The notes under the pieces were generated by a model that worked only from the letters and a program-made list of their open reading frames with translations, had not been told where the DNA came from and did not search any database. Below, in pieces: positions 30,795-41,900 of a stretch of 64,000 nt of DNA. Numbering within the stretch: position 1 is the first letter of the stretch; every line of letters starts with the position of its first letter. Origin of the DNA: G963676095 sp963676095 (lineage in GTDB: Bacteria > Bacteroidota > Bacteroidia > Bacteroidales > Prolixibacteraceae); the NCBI GenBank assembly GCA_963676095.1, contig OY781040.1, forward strand, positions 5,022,001-5,086,000, read 5' to 3'. Both the position numbers and the translations under genes were made by a program.

Positions 30795-32784
30795 GAAATT
30801 TACAGATGAGAACAAGAAAAGGAACGCCCTGCTGGACGGACCTTACAACCCGGTAACCGGGGAAGGGGGGCCGCTGGAAAGGCAGGAGGTGGCCTTCGCA
30901 GACCGGGAAGGACCCCTGTTCCTGCCCGTGGGGATGCTCAATGTCCCCTGGGTAAACTTCCTAACCTCCTTCCGCTCCCTTTCGGATGCGTCTGCGGCCC
31001 TTCACATGAAACCGGAGGAAATCCTTTTCACCTTGTCCGAGGAGCGTTTCAAACATGACTTCGAGTTCTGGGCGGCCACTACGGCCAGGATCAAGCCCAA
31101 GACCGGCGGCGATTTTATCCCCTTTTTCCTGAACAGGCCACAGCGGAAGGTCCATGCCGTGACCTGGAAACAGGTCTTAAACCGTGAACCGGTCAGGCAA
31201 ATACTGTTAAAGTCCCGCCAGTTCGGGGGATCGACCTATTACCAGGTTTTCATGGGCTACATCCAGGTCATCCACAAGACCAACTGGAACAGCCTGGTGG
31301 CGGCACACCTGAACCAGTCGGCTACCAACATCCGCCATATGTTTTCCACCCTGGCCAGATATTATCCCAAGGGGCTTGCGTCAAACTTTACGATCAAAGG
31401 GTTTGAGAATACTTCAAACATAAAGATCATCCCGGAGCGCAACTGCAAGATCACGATCGGCTCCATCGAGACGCCGGATTCGGTCCGCGCCGACGACGTG
31501 GCCATGGCCCACCTTTCCGAGATCGGCCTGTGGAAAAAGACGGAAGGCAAGTCCCCCGAGGACCTCTGCCAGTCCATCCTGGGGACAATACCCACGGTCC
31601 CCTGGTCGATGTACGTGCTGGAATCAACGGCCAAGGGGGTCGGCAACTTCTTTCACCGCTCGTGGCAGAATGCCGTCAGCGGGAAAAACGGCCTTACACC
31701 GGTTTTCATCCCCTGGATGGAGGACCCCAAGAACAGGGTCCCGTTCCGCAGTAAAGAGGAAATGGTTTCCTTAATAAATACCTTATCGGATTATGAGCTG
31801 TACCTGTGGCAGCTGGGGGCAACCCTGGAGGGGATCAGTTTTTACCGCTTCAAGCTCAGGGAGATGAACGGGGACGGGTGGCGGATGAAGTCCGAGTTCC
31901 CGTCCACCCCGCAGGAAGCTTTCCAGAGCACCGGACAGCGGGTATTCGCCCCCTCGTATGTGGCTGCTGTAAGGCAGGACTGCACGGGACCGGTCTTTAA
32001 AGGGGAAGTCTTTGCCAGGGCAAGGCGGGGAAAAGAGGCCCTGGACAAGGTCCGTTTTGAAGAAACCAGGGAGGGTAATTTATGGGTCTGGGCCATGCCC
32101 GACCTGACAGAGAAAATAGAAAACCGCTACTGCGCCTTTGCCGATATCGGGGGAAGGACCAGGAAGGCGGACTATTCCGCCCTTAAAATATTTGACCGTT
32201 ACTGGATGCTGGACGGGGGGTCCCCGGAAGTGGCAGCCGTCTGGCACGGGCACCTGGACCAGGACCTGTTTGCCTGGAAGTGCGCCCAGATCTGTAAGAT
32301 GTACGGCAATGCCCTGCTGGCCGTGGAGGTAAACTCCCTGAAAAAGGAAAAAACCGAAGGGGACCACTTCCTGACCGTCCTGGACGAGATTGCCCCCTAT
32401 TACCGGGAGCTGTATATCCGCAATGATTTTGAGAAGGTCGGGGACGGGTATGTCCCCAAATACGGGTTCCAGACCAATGTCAAAACCAAGGGGCTGATCA
32501 TCAACTCCCTGAATGCGGCGGCCCGGGAAAGGATGATGAAGGACAGAGGCCAGGACGAAGGGTATTACTACATCGAGCGGGACCTCAGGGCAGCCGATGA
32601 GATGGACTGGTACGAGGTCAAACCGGACGGGACGCTGGGGGCCGTGGAAGGGGAACATGACGACCTGGTCATCGTAACTGCCGGGGGCGTGTGGCTGGCC
32701 ACTAAGTTTATGAAGCCGCCGGTAAGGATAAAAACCGACAGTCAGGTGAAAAAAAGGATTTTACGGTCGGAGGCAAGTTTTTAG
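30784..32784 (+). CDS. Phage terminase large subunit
   Basis: A 666-residue packaging motor protein. The ATPase domain shows an adenine-binding/Walker A region LLKSRQFGGSTYYQ (about residues 139-152) and Walker B-like MAHLSEIG (about 241-248). The nuclease domain has FADIGGRTRKADYSAL (about 452-467), AVEVNS and EGEHDDLVIV near the end, with the acidic residues of an RNase H-like fold. It should cut and translocate DNA into the head. Length is at the upper end for large terminases, with a long N-terminal extension. Confidence 0.92.
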   Translation: MDIEKFTDENKKRNALLDGPYNPVTGEGGPLERQEVAFADREGPLFLPVGMLNVPWVNFLTSFRSLSDASAALHMKPEEILFTLSEERFKHDFEFWAATTARIKPKTGGDFIPFFLNRPQRKVHAVTWKQVLNREPVRQILLKSRQFGGSTYYQVFMGYIQVIHKTNWNSLVAAHLNQSATNIRHMFSTLARYYPKGLASNFTIKGFENTSNIKIIPERNCKITIGSIETPDSVRADDVAMAHLSEIGLWKKTEGKSPEDLCQSILGTIPTVPWSMYVLESTAKGVGNFFHRSWQNAVSGKNGLTPVFIPWMEDPKNRVPFRSKEEMVSLINTLSDYELYLWQLGATLEGISFYRFKLREMNGDGWRMKSEFPSTPQEAFQSTGQRVFAPSYVAAVRQDCTGPVFKGEVFARARRGKEALDKVRFEETREGNLWVWAMPDLTEKIENRYCAFADIGGRTRKADYSALKIFDRYWMLDGGSPEVAAVWHGHLDQDLFAWKCAQICKMYGNALLAVEVNSLKKEKTEGDHFLTVLDEIAPYYRELYIRNDFEKVGDGYVPKYGFQTNVKTKGLIINSLNAAARERMMKDRGQDEGYYYIERDLRAADEMDWYEVKPDGTLGAVEGEHDDLVIVTAGGVWLATKFMKPPVRIKTDSQVKKRILRSEASF

Positions 32785-32787
32785 AAA

Positions 32788-33000
32788 ATGGACGAAACAG
32801 AAAAATACATCTTATTAAGGTACTCAAAAACACGCTGGCCTTTCCTTCCGGTAATTGAAATCATCAACCGCTTCGGGGAGAAAGGGCGTGCCAGTCTTAA
32901 CAAATTATACAGGGAAGGAAAAATCAGGAAAAGGCCCGGGTTTAACGGGCCGCTTATCGAAATAAAAACAAGGGAACAGGAAAAGGAAGGACAATTATGA
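32788..33000 (+). CDS. Small protein after the terminase
   Basis: A 70-residue, very basic protein (YILLRYSKTRWPFLPVIEII) with a wHTH-like core: INRFGEKGRASLNKLYREGKIRKRPG. Could bind DNA. It lies 3 nt after the terminase and overlaps the following gene by 4 nt. Confidence 0.6.
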   Translation: MDETEKYILLRYSKTRWPFLPVIEIINRFGEKGRASLNKLYREGKIRKRPGFNGPLIEIKTREQEKEGQL

Positions 33001-33413
33001 ACGCATTACAGAACATTTTAAGGAGCAGGGCCTCCATCTATAAAGTTGATTTTACCCAACAACAGAAGAAGGCCGTTTACAGGGCCATGAACGACTATGC
33101 CCTGCGGGAAGTATCACACTATCGTTACAGGGAAATAAAAAAAGTAATAAACGAAGGTATCTTATTTATCAGGTGGGACAACATTATCCTCCGGGTCCGC
33201 AGGATGGCCCTTAAGGCTGCAAAGCGGAACGCGCAGCTCAGGGCCGACACGGAGAACCGGAAAATTTACTGTATCCGCAAAAGCCTGGTAGGTTACACGC
33301 TGCTGTCCACCAAAGACGTGGAATATAACAAAAAGATCAGGGTCCTTGGAACGAACGTGGACGCCCTGAAGCTGGCTGAAACGGCTGATTTTATCGCTTA
33401 CCCGAAAAAATAA
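32997..33413 (+). CDS. Hypothetical basic protein
   Basis: A 138-residue, highly basic protein (RVRRMALKAAKRNAQLRADTE) with no recognised domain; the pI and helical content suggest a DNA- or RNA-associated role. It overlaps the preceding gene by 4 nt in the terminase operon and is separated by 47 nt from the Gp49-like gene. Confidence 0.55.
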   Translation: MNALQNILRSRASIYKVDFTQQQKKAVYRAMNDYALREVSHYRYREIKKVINEGILFIRWDNIILRVRRMALKAAKRNAQLRADTENRKIYCIRKSLVGYTLLSTKDVEYNKKIRVLGTNVDALKLAETADFIAYPKK

Positions 33414-33460
33414 TAAACAAAATAAAACCTTGCGGTAAACAGGCAACCGCTCATAAAACA

Positions 33461-33886
33461 ATGGAAAAATATTTAGGCGTTAAAATCGTCAGCGCAGAAC
33501 CCGCATGGAAAGGGGCTGTAACAGATGGAAAAAAAGGGAACATGGAAAGCGGACATATTGCAGTTATCCCAAAATCAGGCTATACCGGGGATAAGGTCCC
33601 TTTGTACTGGGGGGATGGTTACAAAGTAGTTTATGAAGACGGCTATGAATCATGGTCGCCCAAAGAAGTATTTGAAAAAGCTTATAAACGTTTCGATGAA
33701 TCAGTCGGTAACGTATTAATCGGAATGGAGCCATCAATGGATATATGGTATATTGTAGACAAAAGAGTACTTAAGTCACGGGCTATTGATATTGCTAAAA
33801 ACCTTCCTACTGTTTCTAATACAACTGAGTTGTTGGAAGAGGCCGATAAAATAGTTCATTACCTTTCACAACCGATTGATAAATAA
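33461..33886 (+). CDS. Gp49/DUF2829-like phage protein
   Basis: A 141-residue protein with the pattern YLGVKIVSAEPAW...GYKVVYEDGYESWSPKEVFEKAY, characteristic of the small Gp49/DUF2829 family found in many phages. Its function is unknown. It is preceded by a stronger leader and followed by a clear terminator, and its base composition is more AT-rich than the terminase operon, so it may be a later insertion. A C-terminal helical extension (about residues 85-141) is not part of the common domain. Confidence 0.75.
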   Translation: MEKYLGVKIVSAEPAWKGAVTDGKKGNMESGHIAVIPKSGYTGDKVPLYWGDGYKVVYEDGYESWSPKEVFEKAYKRFDESVGNVLIGMEPSMDIWYIVDKRVLKSRAIDIAKNLPTVSNTTELLEEADKIVHYLSQPIDK

Positions 33887-33910
33887 GACAAAAACGTTGT
33901 TGAATAAGCA

Positions 33911-33938
33911 AAAGCCGGGCAAATCACCCGGCTTTTTT
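33911..33938. terminator. Bidirectional rho-independent terminator
   Basis: AAAGCCGGG and CCCGGCTTTTTTT pair around a 7-nt loop (CAAATCA). A T-run follows the plus strand, and the A-run before the stem makes it usable on the minus strand too. It ends the terminase operon and faces the end of the portal operon. Confidence 0.85.
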
Positions 33939-33990
33939 TACCAACAAAAACCAAACTAAACGATGAAAAACAATATTTATGCAAAAATTA

Positions 33991-35982
33991 TCATGCAACA
34001 GGATTTGATTTGATCATGTTACTCAATTGGGCTATCTGTCCCGGGTCGACCCCTGCCTGCTGATTGAAATTCTGGTTTATGCCCTGCATGGCCTGTTGCT
34101 GGCCGATTTGTCCCTGGGCCATCTGTTCCCGCTTGTTCCGGATATCTTCCAGTACAGACTGGGCAAAAGGAAGGTTCGAGTTTTCAAGATAGGTTTCAAT
34201 ATCGATCAGCTTGTTCATCACAAAATCCTTTAAAATATCATCGACCCAGCTTTTATAAGTCGGCGAATCTGTCGACTGGCCGATAACCAGGTCGAATTCC
34301 GAGCCGAGGCCATCGAGCAGGGAAGGGTCATACATGTTATTTTCGCCCGGCTTTCCCGAGATGGCCAGGTACCTTTTGTCCCGGTAGAACTGGATGATCG
34401 TTTTCAGCACTTTAAAGTCCCTTCTCTTCCGGAAGGAGCCGAACGATTCCAGCAGGTCCCGGCTGTTGTTGGAGGCATTGACGGCCTCCTGCGCATAACG
34501 GGACGAAGGGGTCCCGGCATTCGGGGACTGTCCCTGCATGGCAGGCTGGACACCGGAGATATCATTAAGCCATTTTAATTGCAGGCTTATTAGCTCCGTG
34601 ATCCCCAGGTTCGGCATTTTACCCCCCAGCTCAAACGGTGGCTGTGCCCCTCCGCTAAGGTCCAGGACAAAGACCCCGCCGACCTGCCTGTAGGTGGCCC
34701 CCAGTTCTTCCGGGGATTTCCCGTCTACTGATTTTTCATCAAACACGACCGCATTCTTCGCGCTGGTGCCCATGATAAAGTCCCAGAGGGTAACCAGCCG
34801 GTTGATGTATTTCTGCTGGTCGATAATATCTTCAATGGGTCCCCAGACCTCCCCGTTGATCAGCGGGTAAGGGTACATCACAAAAGGGTGGGAGCCGTGA
34901 CTGTAAGGCGTTTCCCCTTCGCGGAGCACCTGCCCGTACGGGGTAAGGAACTTGTAAAACCATTTAAAGGAAACGGAAGTATCGTAAACGATCAGCTTTC
35001 CGGCAATCTCTTCATCCGTCCACCCGGCTTCCGTGAATTTCTGCACCCTGGAATTATTGATCGCCAGTAAACCGTTCAGGCTGCCTTCCCAGGCCCCTTC
35101 TTCCCCGGCTGCCGGGTCCCAGTATTCGATCACATCGACCGCCTTTTTCTCCCAGACTTCGATCACCCGGCATTTGGAAGGGTCCTGTGCAACATAGAAA
35201 TCAAGGCTTTCGTTCCTGCGGTCTGACAATCCGTAATAATCGATGATTTCATCCTTACTGACTGCCGAATATAATTGTAAGAGCCTGTCCTTATCCTGCT
35301 TTGTTTTGGCAAAATTGACGAATAACTCGTCCAGGCTGATATCATGGATTTGCCCGATACACCGCAGGTCATTTAACCGGACATCTTTAATATCCGGGTT
35401 AAAAAAGATGTAATTGGGATCGATGTATTCGAGTACAATATCGAACCGTGCCAGTTCGGGGATAAAATCATACCCTATCTTCTGGACCGGCAGGCCGGAG
35501 AGCAGGAACAGATCGAGGGTCCGGGGGTCAATCTCCCGGGTCTCGTTCAGGTTCAGGGCGTATTGCAGGGCATTGGAAAGCATCTTTTCAATGTCGGCAG
35601 AATTGGGTTTACGGCTGATAACGATCGACTTGCCCTTGTCGCTGCGGAACAGCCCCAGTAATGATTTGGCTATCGGGCGGATAATATTCTGTTTCAGGGG
35701 AAGTTTTCCCTGGCTGCGGATATAGTCGTCTTCCCGGACGATATGCCCGTTGTCGTCCTTGGTATAATCGCTCCACTGGTCTCCCCGGTTAAACTTACAG
35801 TTCCTGCGGTACCTTTTTCTTAGATCATAAAGGGAGTCCCAGTACTGCCGGTAGGTTTCAAGGTCCTGGACATTCTCCGAAACGTTTTTGTCCGGGGTGT
35901 CTTTGACAATGGACCTTGATTTTAACCCCTTTGTCCTGCGGGAAATCCGTTGTAAATCATAATTACTGATATCTGTTATCAT
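33991..35982 (-). CDS. Portal protein (P22-like)
   Basis: A 663-residue protein typical of short-tailed phage portals: an N-terminal region with YRRNCKFNRGDQWSDYTKDD and QNIIRPIAKSLLGLFRSD, a middle with DPNYIFFNPDIKD, and a helical C-terminus rich in glutamine (QGQIGQQQAMQGINQNFNQQ). It should form the 12-subunit ring at the head vertex through which DNA enters and leaves. It starts 4 nt inside the end of the giant polyvalent gene upstream, a translational overlap. Its position after the internal-protein genes on the same strand is unusual but fits the rearranged layout. Confidence 0.85.
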   Translation of the reverse strand: MITDISNYDLQRISRRTKGLKSRSIVKDTPDKNVSENVQDLETYRQYWDSLYDLRKRYRRNCKFNRGDQWSDYTKDDNGHIVREDDYIRSQGKLPLKQNIIRPIAKSLLGLFRSDKGKSIVISRKPNSADIEKMLSNALQYALNLNETREIDPRTLDLFLLSGLPVQKIGYDFIPELARFDIVLEYIDPNYIFFNPDIKDVRLNDLRCIGQIHDISLDELFVNFAKTKQDKDRLLQLYSAVSKDEIIDYYGLSDRRNESLDFYVAQDPSKCRVIEVWEKKAVDVIEYWDPAAGEEGAWEGSLNGLLAINNSRVQKFTEAGWTDEEIAGKLIVYDTSVSFKWFYKFLTPYGQVLREGETPYSHGSHPFVMYPYPLINGEVWGPIEDIIDQQKYINRLVTLWDFIMGTSAKNAVVFDEKSVDGKSPEELGATYRQVGGVFVLDLSGGAQPPFELGGKMPNLGITELISLQLKWLNDISGVQPAMQGQSPNAGTPSSRYAQEAVNASNNSRDLLESFGSFRKRRDFKVLKTIIQFYRDKRYLAISGKPGENNMYDPSLLDGLGSEFDLVIGQSTDSPTYKSWVDDILKDFVMNKLIDIETYLENSNLPFAQSVLEDIRNKREQMAQGQIGQQQAMQGINQNFNQQAGVDPGQIAQLSNMIKSNPVA

Positions 35983-38900
35983 GGTTTTCCGTATTTATTG
36001 ATTACTTCTTTCATTTTTTCAACGATCTTTTTTTGAAGTTCATCAGCTTTATCAAAGTTCCCGTCATCATCAGATTTTTGTTCCATCTTTCTCAGGTTGG
36101 AGATATTTTTATCCATCATGTAAATGGCCATATAATCATCCATCCGGGAGTCTTTTGAAAGTTCCATTGCCTTTTCACTTTCCTGATGGTTTATTGCATC
36201 ATTGACCATGCGGATATGAATGGTGGCATCCTGTACTATTTTATTATAGTCACTTTCCAGGTTATCTTTTCTGGCCGATTTATTTACATGAAAACCGATC
36301 CCGTGGGTGAGCGCATCAAAAGCATCCAGGTCCCCCATTGCATAAGCCATTGCATTTTGGACCGGTACCGGGGTCCAGCCTCTCAGCTGATCAAGTATAA
36401 ATGAGGGGATCTCATCCCATTCAAGGGGGCCGTTATCCCCGGGTGTGCCCCATTTATTAAGGTGCCCCCTTAATTTTCCGCCCTTAGGTTCCCCCACCCG
36501 GTAACCTTCCCTGTCATTGGAACGGGTATAAACCCCTTTGTTATCAATTCCCAATAACTCTGGAAGCGTAGTATAACGTTTCCCCTGCCAGTTAGTCCCT
36601 TCCAGTACGCCAAGGGCCGTACCGGTTAAAATGCTCCCCTTGTTTTTCGCTGATTGCAGGGGGAACATGATAAACTTAACCGGGTCTTTGAAATGCCCCA
36701 GGATTGAAAAGTAATAACTGACATCCCCCTTCGCCTCTTCCGGCGCTCCGCTTCCCAATGCGTTATGGAGGGGGGTTATATCCACGGAAAGCCAATTGAG
36801 CCTTTCCGGGTCCTCAAAAGCATTTTTATAAATCCGTTCAACGGCATCCCGGTAACTTTCTTCCTCCTTGTCATTACGGTCCCATAAAGCCATCAGCAAA
36901 TTAAGGGCTACTGAAGTAAAGGCGGTCCTTAAAAAGGCCCTGAACCAGAATTTCTGGTTCATATGCCTTTCTTCCCTGGAACCGGCTGCAATCGCATTGA
37001 CCATGGTCCGGATGTTCGATTCGGTCCAGTCCGGGGCCAGGGCCAGCAACCGGAATACATGCTGTGTGACAGGATTCCTTCCCATTCGCTGTAAATGGAG
37101 CCCGCCAAAATCATTATTGATTAATTCGGCAACCATTTTTGCAATCAGGTTGTGGTCCATTTCCGGATGTTTCTGCAACATCTCTTTATATTCCAATAAA
37201 GCAGCTTTTACTTTTAATCCGGCTCCGTATTTATTGAATAGAAAATTAGTATGTTGTTCATGTAAATTGAGGATTTTTTGTCTTACAGCCGGTAATATAT
37301 TATGATTGTCAAGATATCTTCCTATTCTTGATTTTTCCTTAAAATACATTTCGTCCCAGTCCTGGATCCGTCCAACCGTCAGTCCATTGCGGATTAATTG
37401 CCCGACCTCCGGCTTCATTTCATAAAGGCTTTTCAATCCATCTTTATACGCTTTTATCGGGTTGATATTTTTCCATTTCGCTGCCCCCGCGAGCATGTAT
37501 GACCTTGCAAATGCCATGTGATGGAAAAATGACCAGGAAAGAATTGTCGATTTTAAAACTGCATTAAACCGGGTCAGGGCCTGAACCCAGCCCGGTCCCT
37601 TTGATGTCCCTAAAATATTATTTAATCTACGGGCTATTTTTGATGGTGCATAAACCTTTTTCCTTTCAAGGACGCTGCCGTCTTCCGCAATTGAGAAATT
37701 TTCCCCCTTATACCCGCTTCCTGTTCCGACTGTTTTTACCTTTACCCATTTCCTGAAATTCGGATGTTTGATCTCTTCATATCCGGGCATGGGGTAGGTG
37801 GTGAAAAGAGGTTCCCCTTCCGGACCTTGTAACTGAAGGCCAAATTCCATCAGGTGACGGTTTTCAATCACATTATTGATCTCGGTACGGAGAATCTGAA
37901 GGTTATTGGTAGCCCCTTCTATTTTCAGGTTATACCCGTTGGCCCAACCTTCAATGATTGTCCCCAACGTCCTTTTTTTCGCGTGACGGGTTGATGTCCC
38001 GAATTTTCGCCAGAACTCGGTTGCCTGTTTCTCCGGGATGTCCCAGCTCCTTGCAACGTAGTTATCCAGCACATTGCTGATAATTTCTTCATCAAGCGCT
38101 TTTTGCCCGATAATATCGTATTCCTGTCGTATGTCCCAGGCTATTTTTTTCTGTTCCGGAGATAAATTCCGGGCAATATTGACCAACTGTTTTTGCCCCG
38201 GATTGAGTTTGTCCCAGTATTTTTCCGCATCTGCCGGGGAGGCAAGCATATCCAGGTAGATATGGATGGCCCGGTCAATATCTTTCCATGTTTTGGCCCC
38301 TCCCGGATGTCCTTTAAACGATTTCTTTATCCGGTCCTGTTGTTTCGTGGCATCAATGGTCGCTTTGGCCGCCTCTATATCCCTGTTCCCGAACCAGGGA
38401 TCTTCAATCCTGTTATAGATATCCCGTAGCGGATCTTTCTTTTTATCGTATTCCGGCTGGCTTTCTTTTACAATACTTGGGTCTTCCGGGTTAAAACCGC
38501 CGTTATTTTCGGTCGCTGATTTGATCTGGGAAGGATTTAACGCTACTATTTGCGACAAATCGTTTAGCATCAAACCGTCATAACCTTGTTTCTCAAACTG
38601 GTCCAGCATCTCATCGGTAGCCCAGTAGCCGATATCCTCGATGACATCTTTTTCTTCAGGCGATAATATCCGGGGGTTTTTGATTGATAAATACACGGGC
38701 ATTATGCTGCCTGTCCCTCCGGCAAATGTATTGGCCATATCAATATCTTTTGTGAAATACCATAACCGGTGCTTATTTGACAAGGGCTTTTTTTCCACTC
38801 CTTTTCCAAAAACATCAAAATCCTTTGTTGTCCCGTGATACACCACCAGCGGCCTTCCCTGGCCGTCAACTACTTTCGATGATTTTACTTGCAAAATATC

Positions 38901-41900
38901 AAGCAACCGCTTATCTTTGTTACTGGTTATTGAGGGTGGACTTGATATTCCACTATTCTGACCAGAAGGGAAAACTTCCTGTTGTCGCGGCGGACTTGTT
39001 ATCCGTGCAGCTTCATCGAGAAGTTTTCCTTTTTCTATTTGAGTTAATGAATGATCATAATACCTGCTCCCGTCCCTGTCGACTGCAATAACCGATTTTA
39101 CAGTATAATCGGCCCCGCCTATTTTCAATCCTGACACATAATACCGGTATTCTTTAATATTGGGATGTTTTTCGGTATCTTCATTAGCTGCCGTATCAAT
39201 ATAAATTGCGTTTTCAATTATCTGGGGAATAGCTGCAATAGTTTGTAAATGTGCCTTATCAAAACTGTCATGCCGCAATATCTCACCGATCCCATTTCTT
39301 GCCAGCAGTACTTTTTCTCCTGTATCTTTATTTGTATAGTTCCCTCTTAATGATTTGCCGTATTCAAGAGCGTTTGCCCTATACTCTTTCAAATCTTCGC
39401 TGGAGGCAAACTCCTTCCCTGTAATTTCAATAGGTTTTGAATTCCTGAGTTTTTCAATCCTCTTTGCTTTTTCTGAATCAGAAAACCATTTCCAGAAGTT
39501 TTTAATCCCCATCACGGAAGGATGGATCAGCTCTCCCAGGCTGTTCCTTGCCGGCCTGTCTATCCCGTTTACCTTTATTTTTTCAGGAATGTAGGACTTT
39601 GAACTTAAGGCCTCGCTCAGGGATTTTGGCTTATTTTCATAGGGCTCGTCCTGCTCCCATAATGTCTGTAATGAGGGCCATTTGCTGTTTTTGGTCATAA
39701 ACAGTTCACTGCGCCCTTTACCGGTATTTATCAGGTCGATTGTCCCTTCCGGCAATCTTGTCCCGCTGAAATCAAAACTGCCGTCATGGATAACTGCCAG
39801 CCTGGATCCAAGGTGGTCCCCTAATCCTTTTTCGGCTAACCCGGCAACAGACCCGGGCGTCGAATTCTCCGGGAAAGGGTCGTATGCGTTAATGGCCAGG
39901 TTCGGGGAGAAGTAAATGACCGCCCCGTTGTAGCCCCTTTCATTCAATAAGGCCTGCGCTATTTCCATCAACCGTTTGGGGGCGTCCCCTCCGGACGGGA
40001 GCTTTTCCCGCTCTGAAAATAATTTTGGCACAGGGTTTTTATACTCATAGCGTTCCACACTATACCGGAGGTATTCCTCAAGGTCTTCGTTATCTTTTGC
40101 GTTTCCCAGGAAGGGGGTACCGGAAAGGTTAATGTACCTGAATTCATTGTGGTCAATGACAACATGCCCCAGCAGGTTGACCCCCTCCGGCTTAAGGACA
40201 TTGGCGCATGCTACCGTCACATAAATATCCTGTGAGGATGGTACGGAATTCCCCGACGGGTGGTTATGCAGAAAGTACATGCCATTGGCCCCGTATTTCT
40301 TGTATAATGAGGAAATAGTTTCAGGATCGCTGAACTGTGATATCCCCGTCTGGTTAAGGGTGGTCGCAGTGCTCCCGACAATTACCCCGTCATGGACAAA
40401 AATAACGTGCGCTTTTTCAATATACGGGGAACGGTGGATGGCCCATAAATCGGCAAGGTCCTGCGGGGAGTTTACTTTCTGGCCGATAACATCTACATAC
40501 CCCGATTCTTTGAACCCGTCGAATACGGTCCTTTGCTTAACCTTCGGTATGCTGTCCGGGTTTCGCATTCGTCCAGGATCAGTTTCTCTCCCGGTTGGAG
40601 TTCTTTTCCTGTTCCTATTAATTCGGAGCAAAGGCGTGTTTTGGAGTCCGGATAAGGTTTTTCTGACTGCTTCCGATTGTTTTTCCCTGGAGCCATAAGC
40701 GTTACTGATTTCTTCACCTTCTTTACGTGCCCCTTCGGGGTTTGTTTCAACTGGGGCCGCCCCGTTTGACGGCCCTGTTTCCTGCTCAACATTTGGTTGA
40801 TTTGCTTGATCTGTTTTCTTTACTTCTTTTGGTGTTTGAAGTACTCGACCTGTTTCAGCCTTTTCTCCGCCTGCTGTTTCGACAGGTTGTCCTTGCTCAG
40901 GGGTTTCCCCTTTTCGGATACTACTTTGTACCCCTTCGATGTCTGTTTGATCATTTTGATTATTGTTTGATGGTGAAATATTCTCTTTTTTTGTAGAAAT
41001 AGCATCAATAAAATACAGGTTGCCATCATCGCCCTGAATGACATTTTTAAGGTGTAAGTCTTCAACTTTATATTGATTATTTTCGAAGGCATCAAGCCCT
41101 GCAGGCCCCATCCCGAATTTATCTTTCATATATTGGGATATCCTGTTTTGTTGTTCGTCCAATGTCTCAGGAGATATGGCCAGCCTGCTAAGGAGCTTTC
41201 CTTTTACAAATGGTTGTGACAATACAAAAGACAGTCCTTTGTCTGTATTTGTGAAACCAATTATATTATAAGCTGTTTCAGGGAATAACTCATTAAATGC
41301 TAAAACACGGTTATTGAGAAAGTCTAATGGGGTTTTACTGTACTTCTGGTAATTGACAACCTTAATGATGTTTGCATTTGATTTATCAACATAAACATCT
41401 GCTTCTTTACCAGATGGATACTTTATCGATGTAATAGCGGATATTTGATCAGGAGTAAACCAAATGCCACTTTGTCCTGCGTAATTTTTTAGCTCTTCTT
41501 CTTGTTCGGATTTGCTTGACCGTGTGCTTCGAAGTGTTCCTGTGCCACCTTCGCCATTTCCTCCGAGGATAGAGGCGATTTCTGCCATTCTTGAATTGAC
41601 TTCATCTTGGCTTCGCTTGCTTCTTGGTGCGCCTTGCTCAGGTATTTCATTGGTCGCATTTTCTACAAAGTTATTATTTTCTTTAATTGCTGCGTATCCG
41701 GCAAACGGTTTTTGTTTCCTGGTCCCGTTTCCGGCCCACTCTTTGAACTTGTCCATCGAGGTTTCCGTAATCCGGCCAAGGCCTTTCCAGCCCGGCTGGT
41801 AATTGCTTAAATAAGCCTCTTTAGCCTGCGCTTCATGGTCAAAGCCGATCATTGCCTTGTGCTCGTCAAACTTCCCGGTCTTCGGATCGACCTGGTCAAT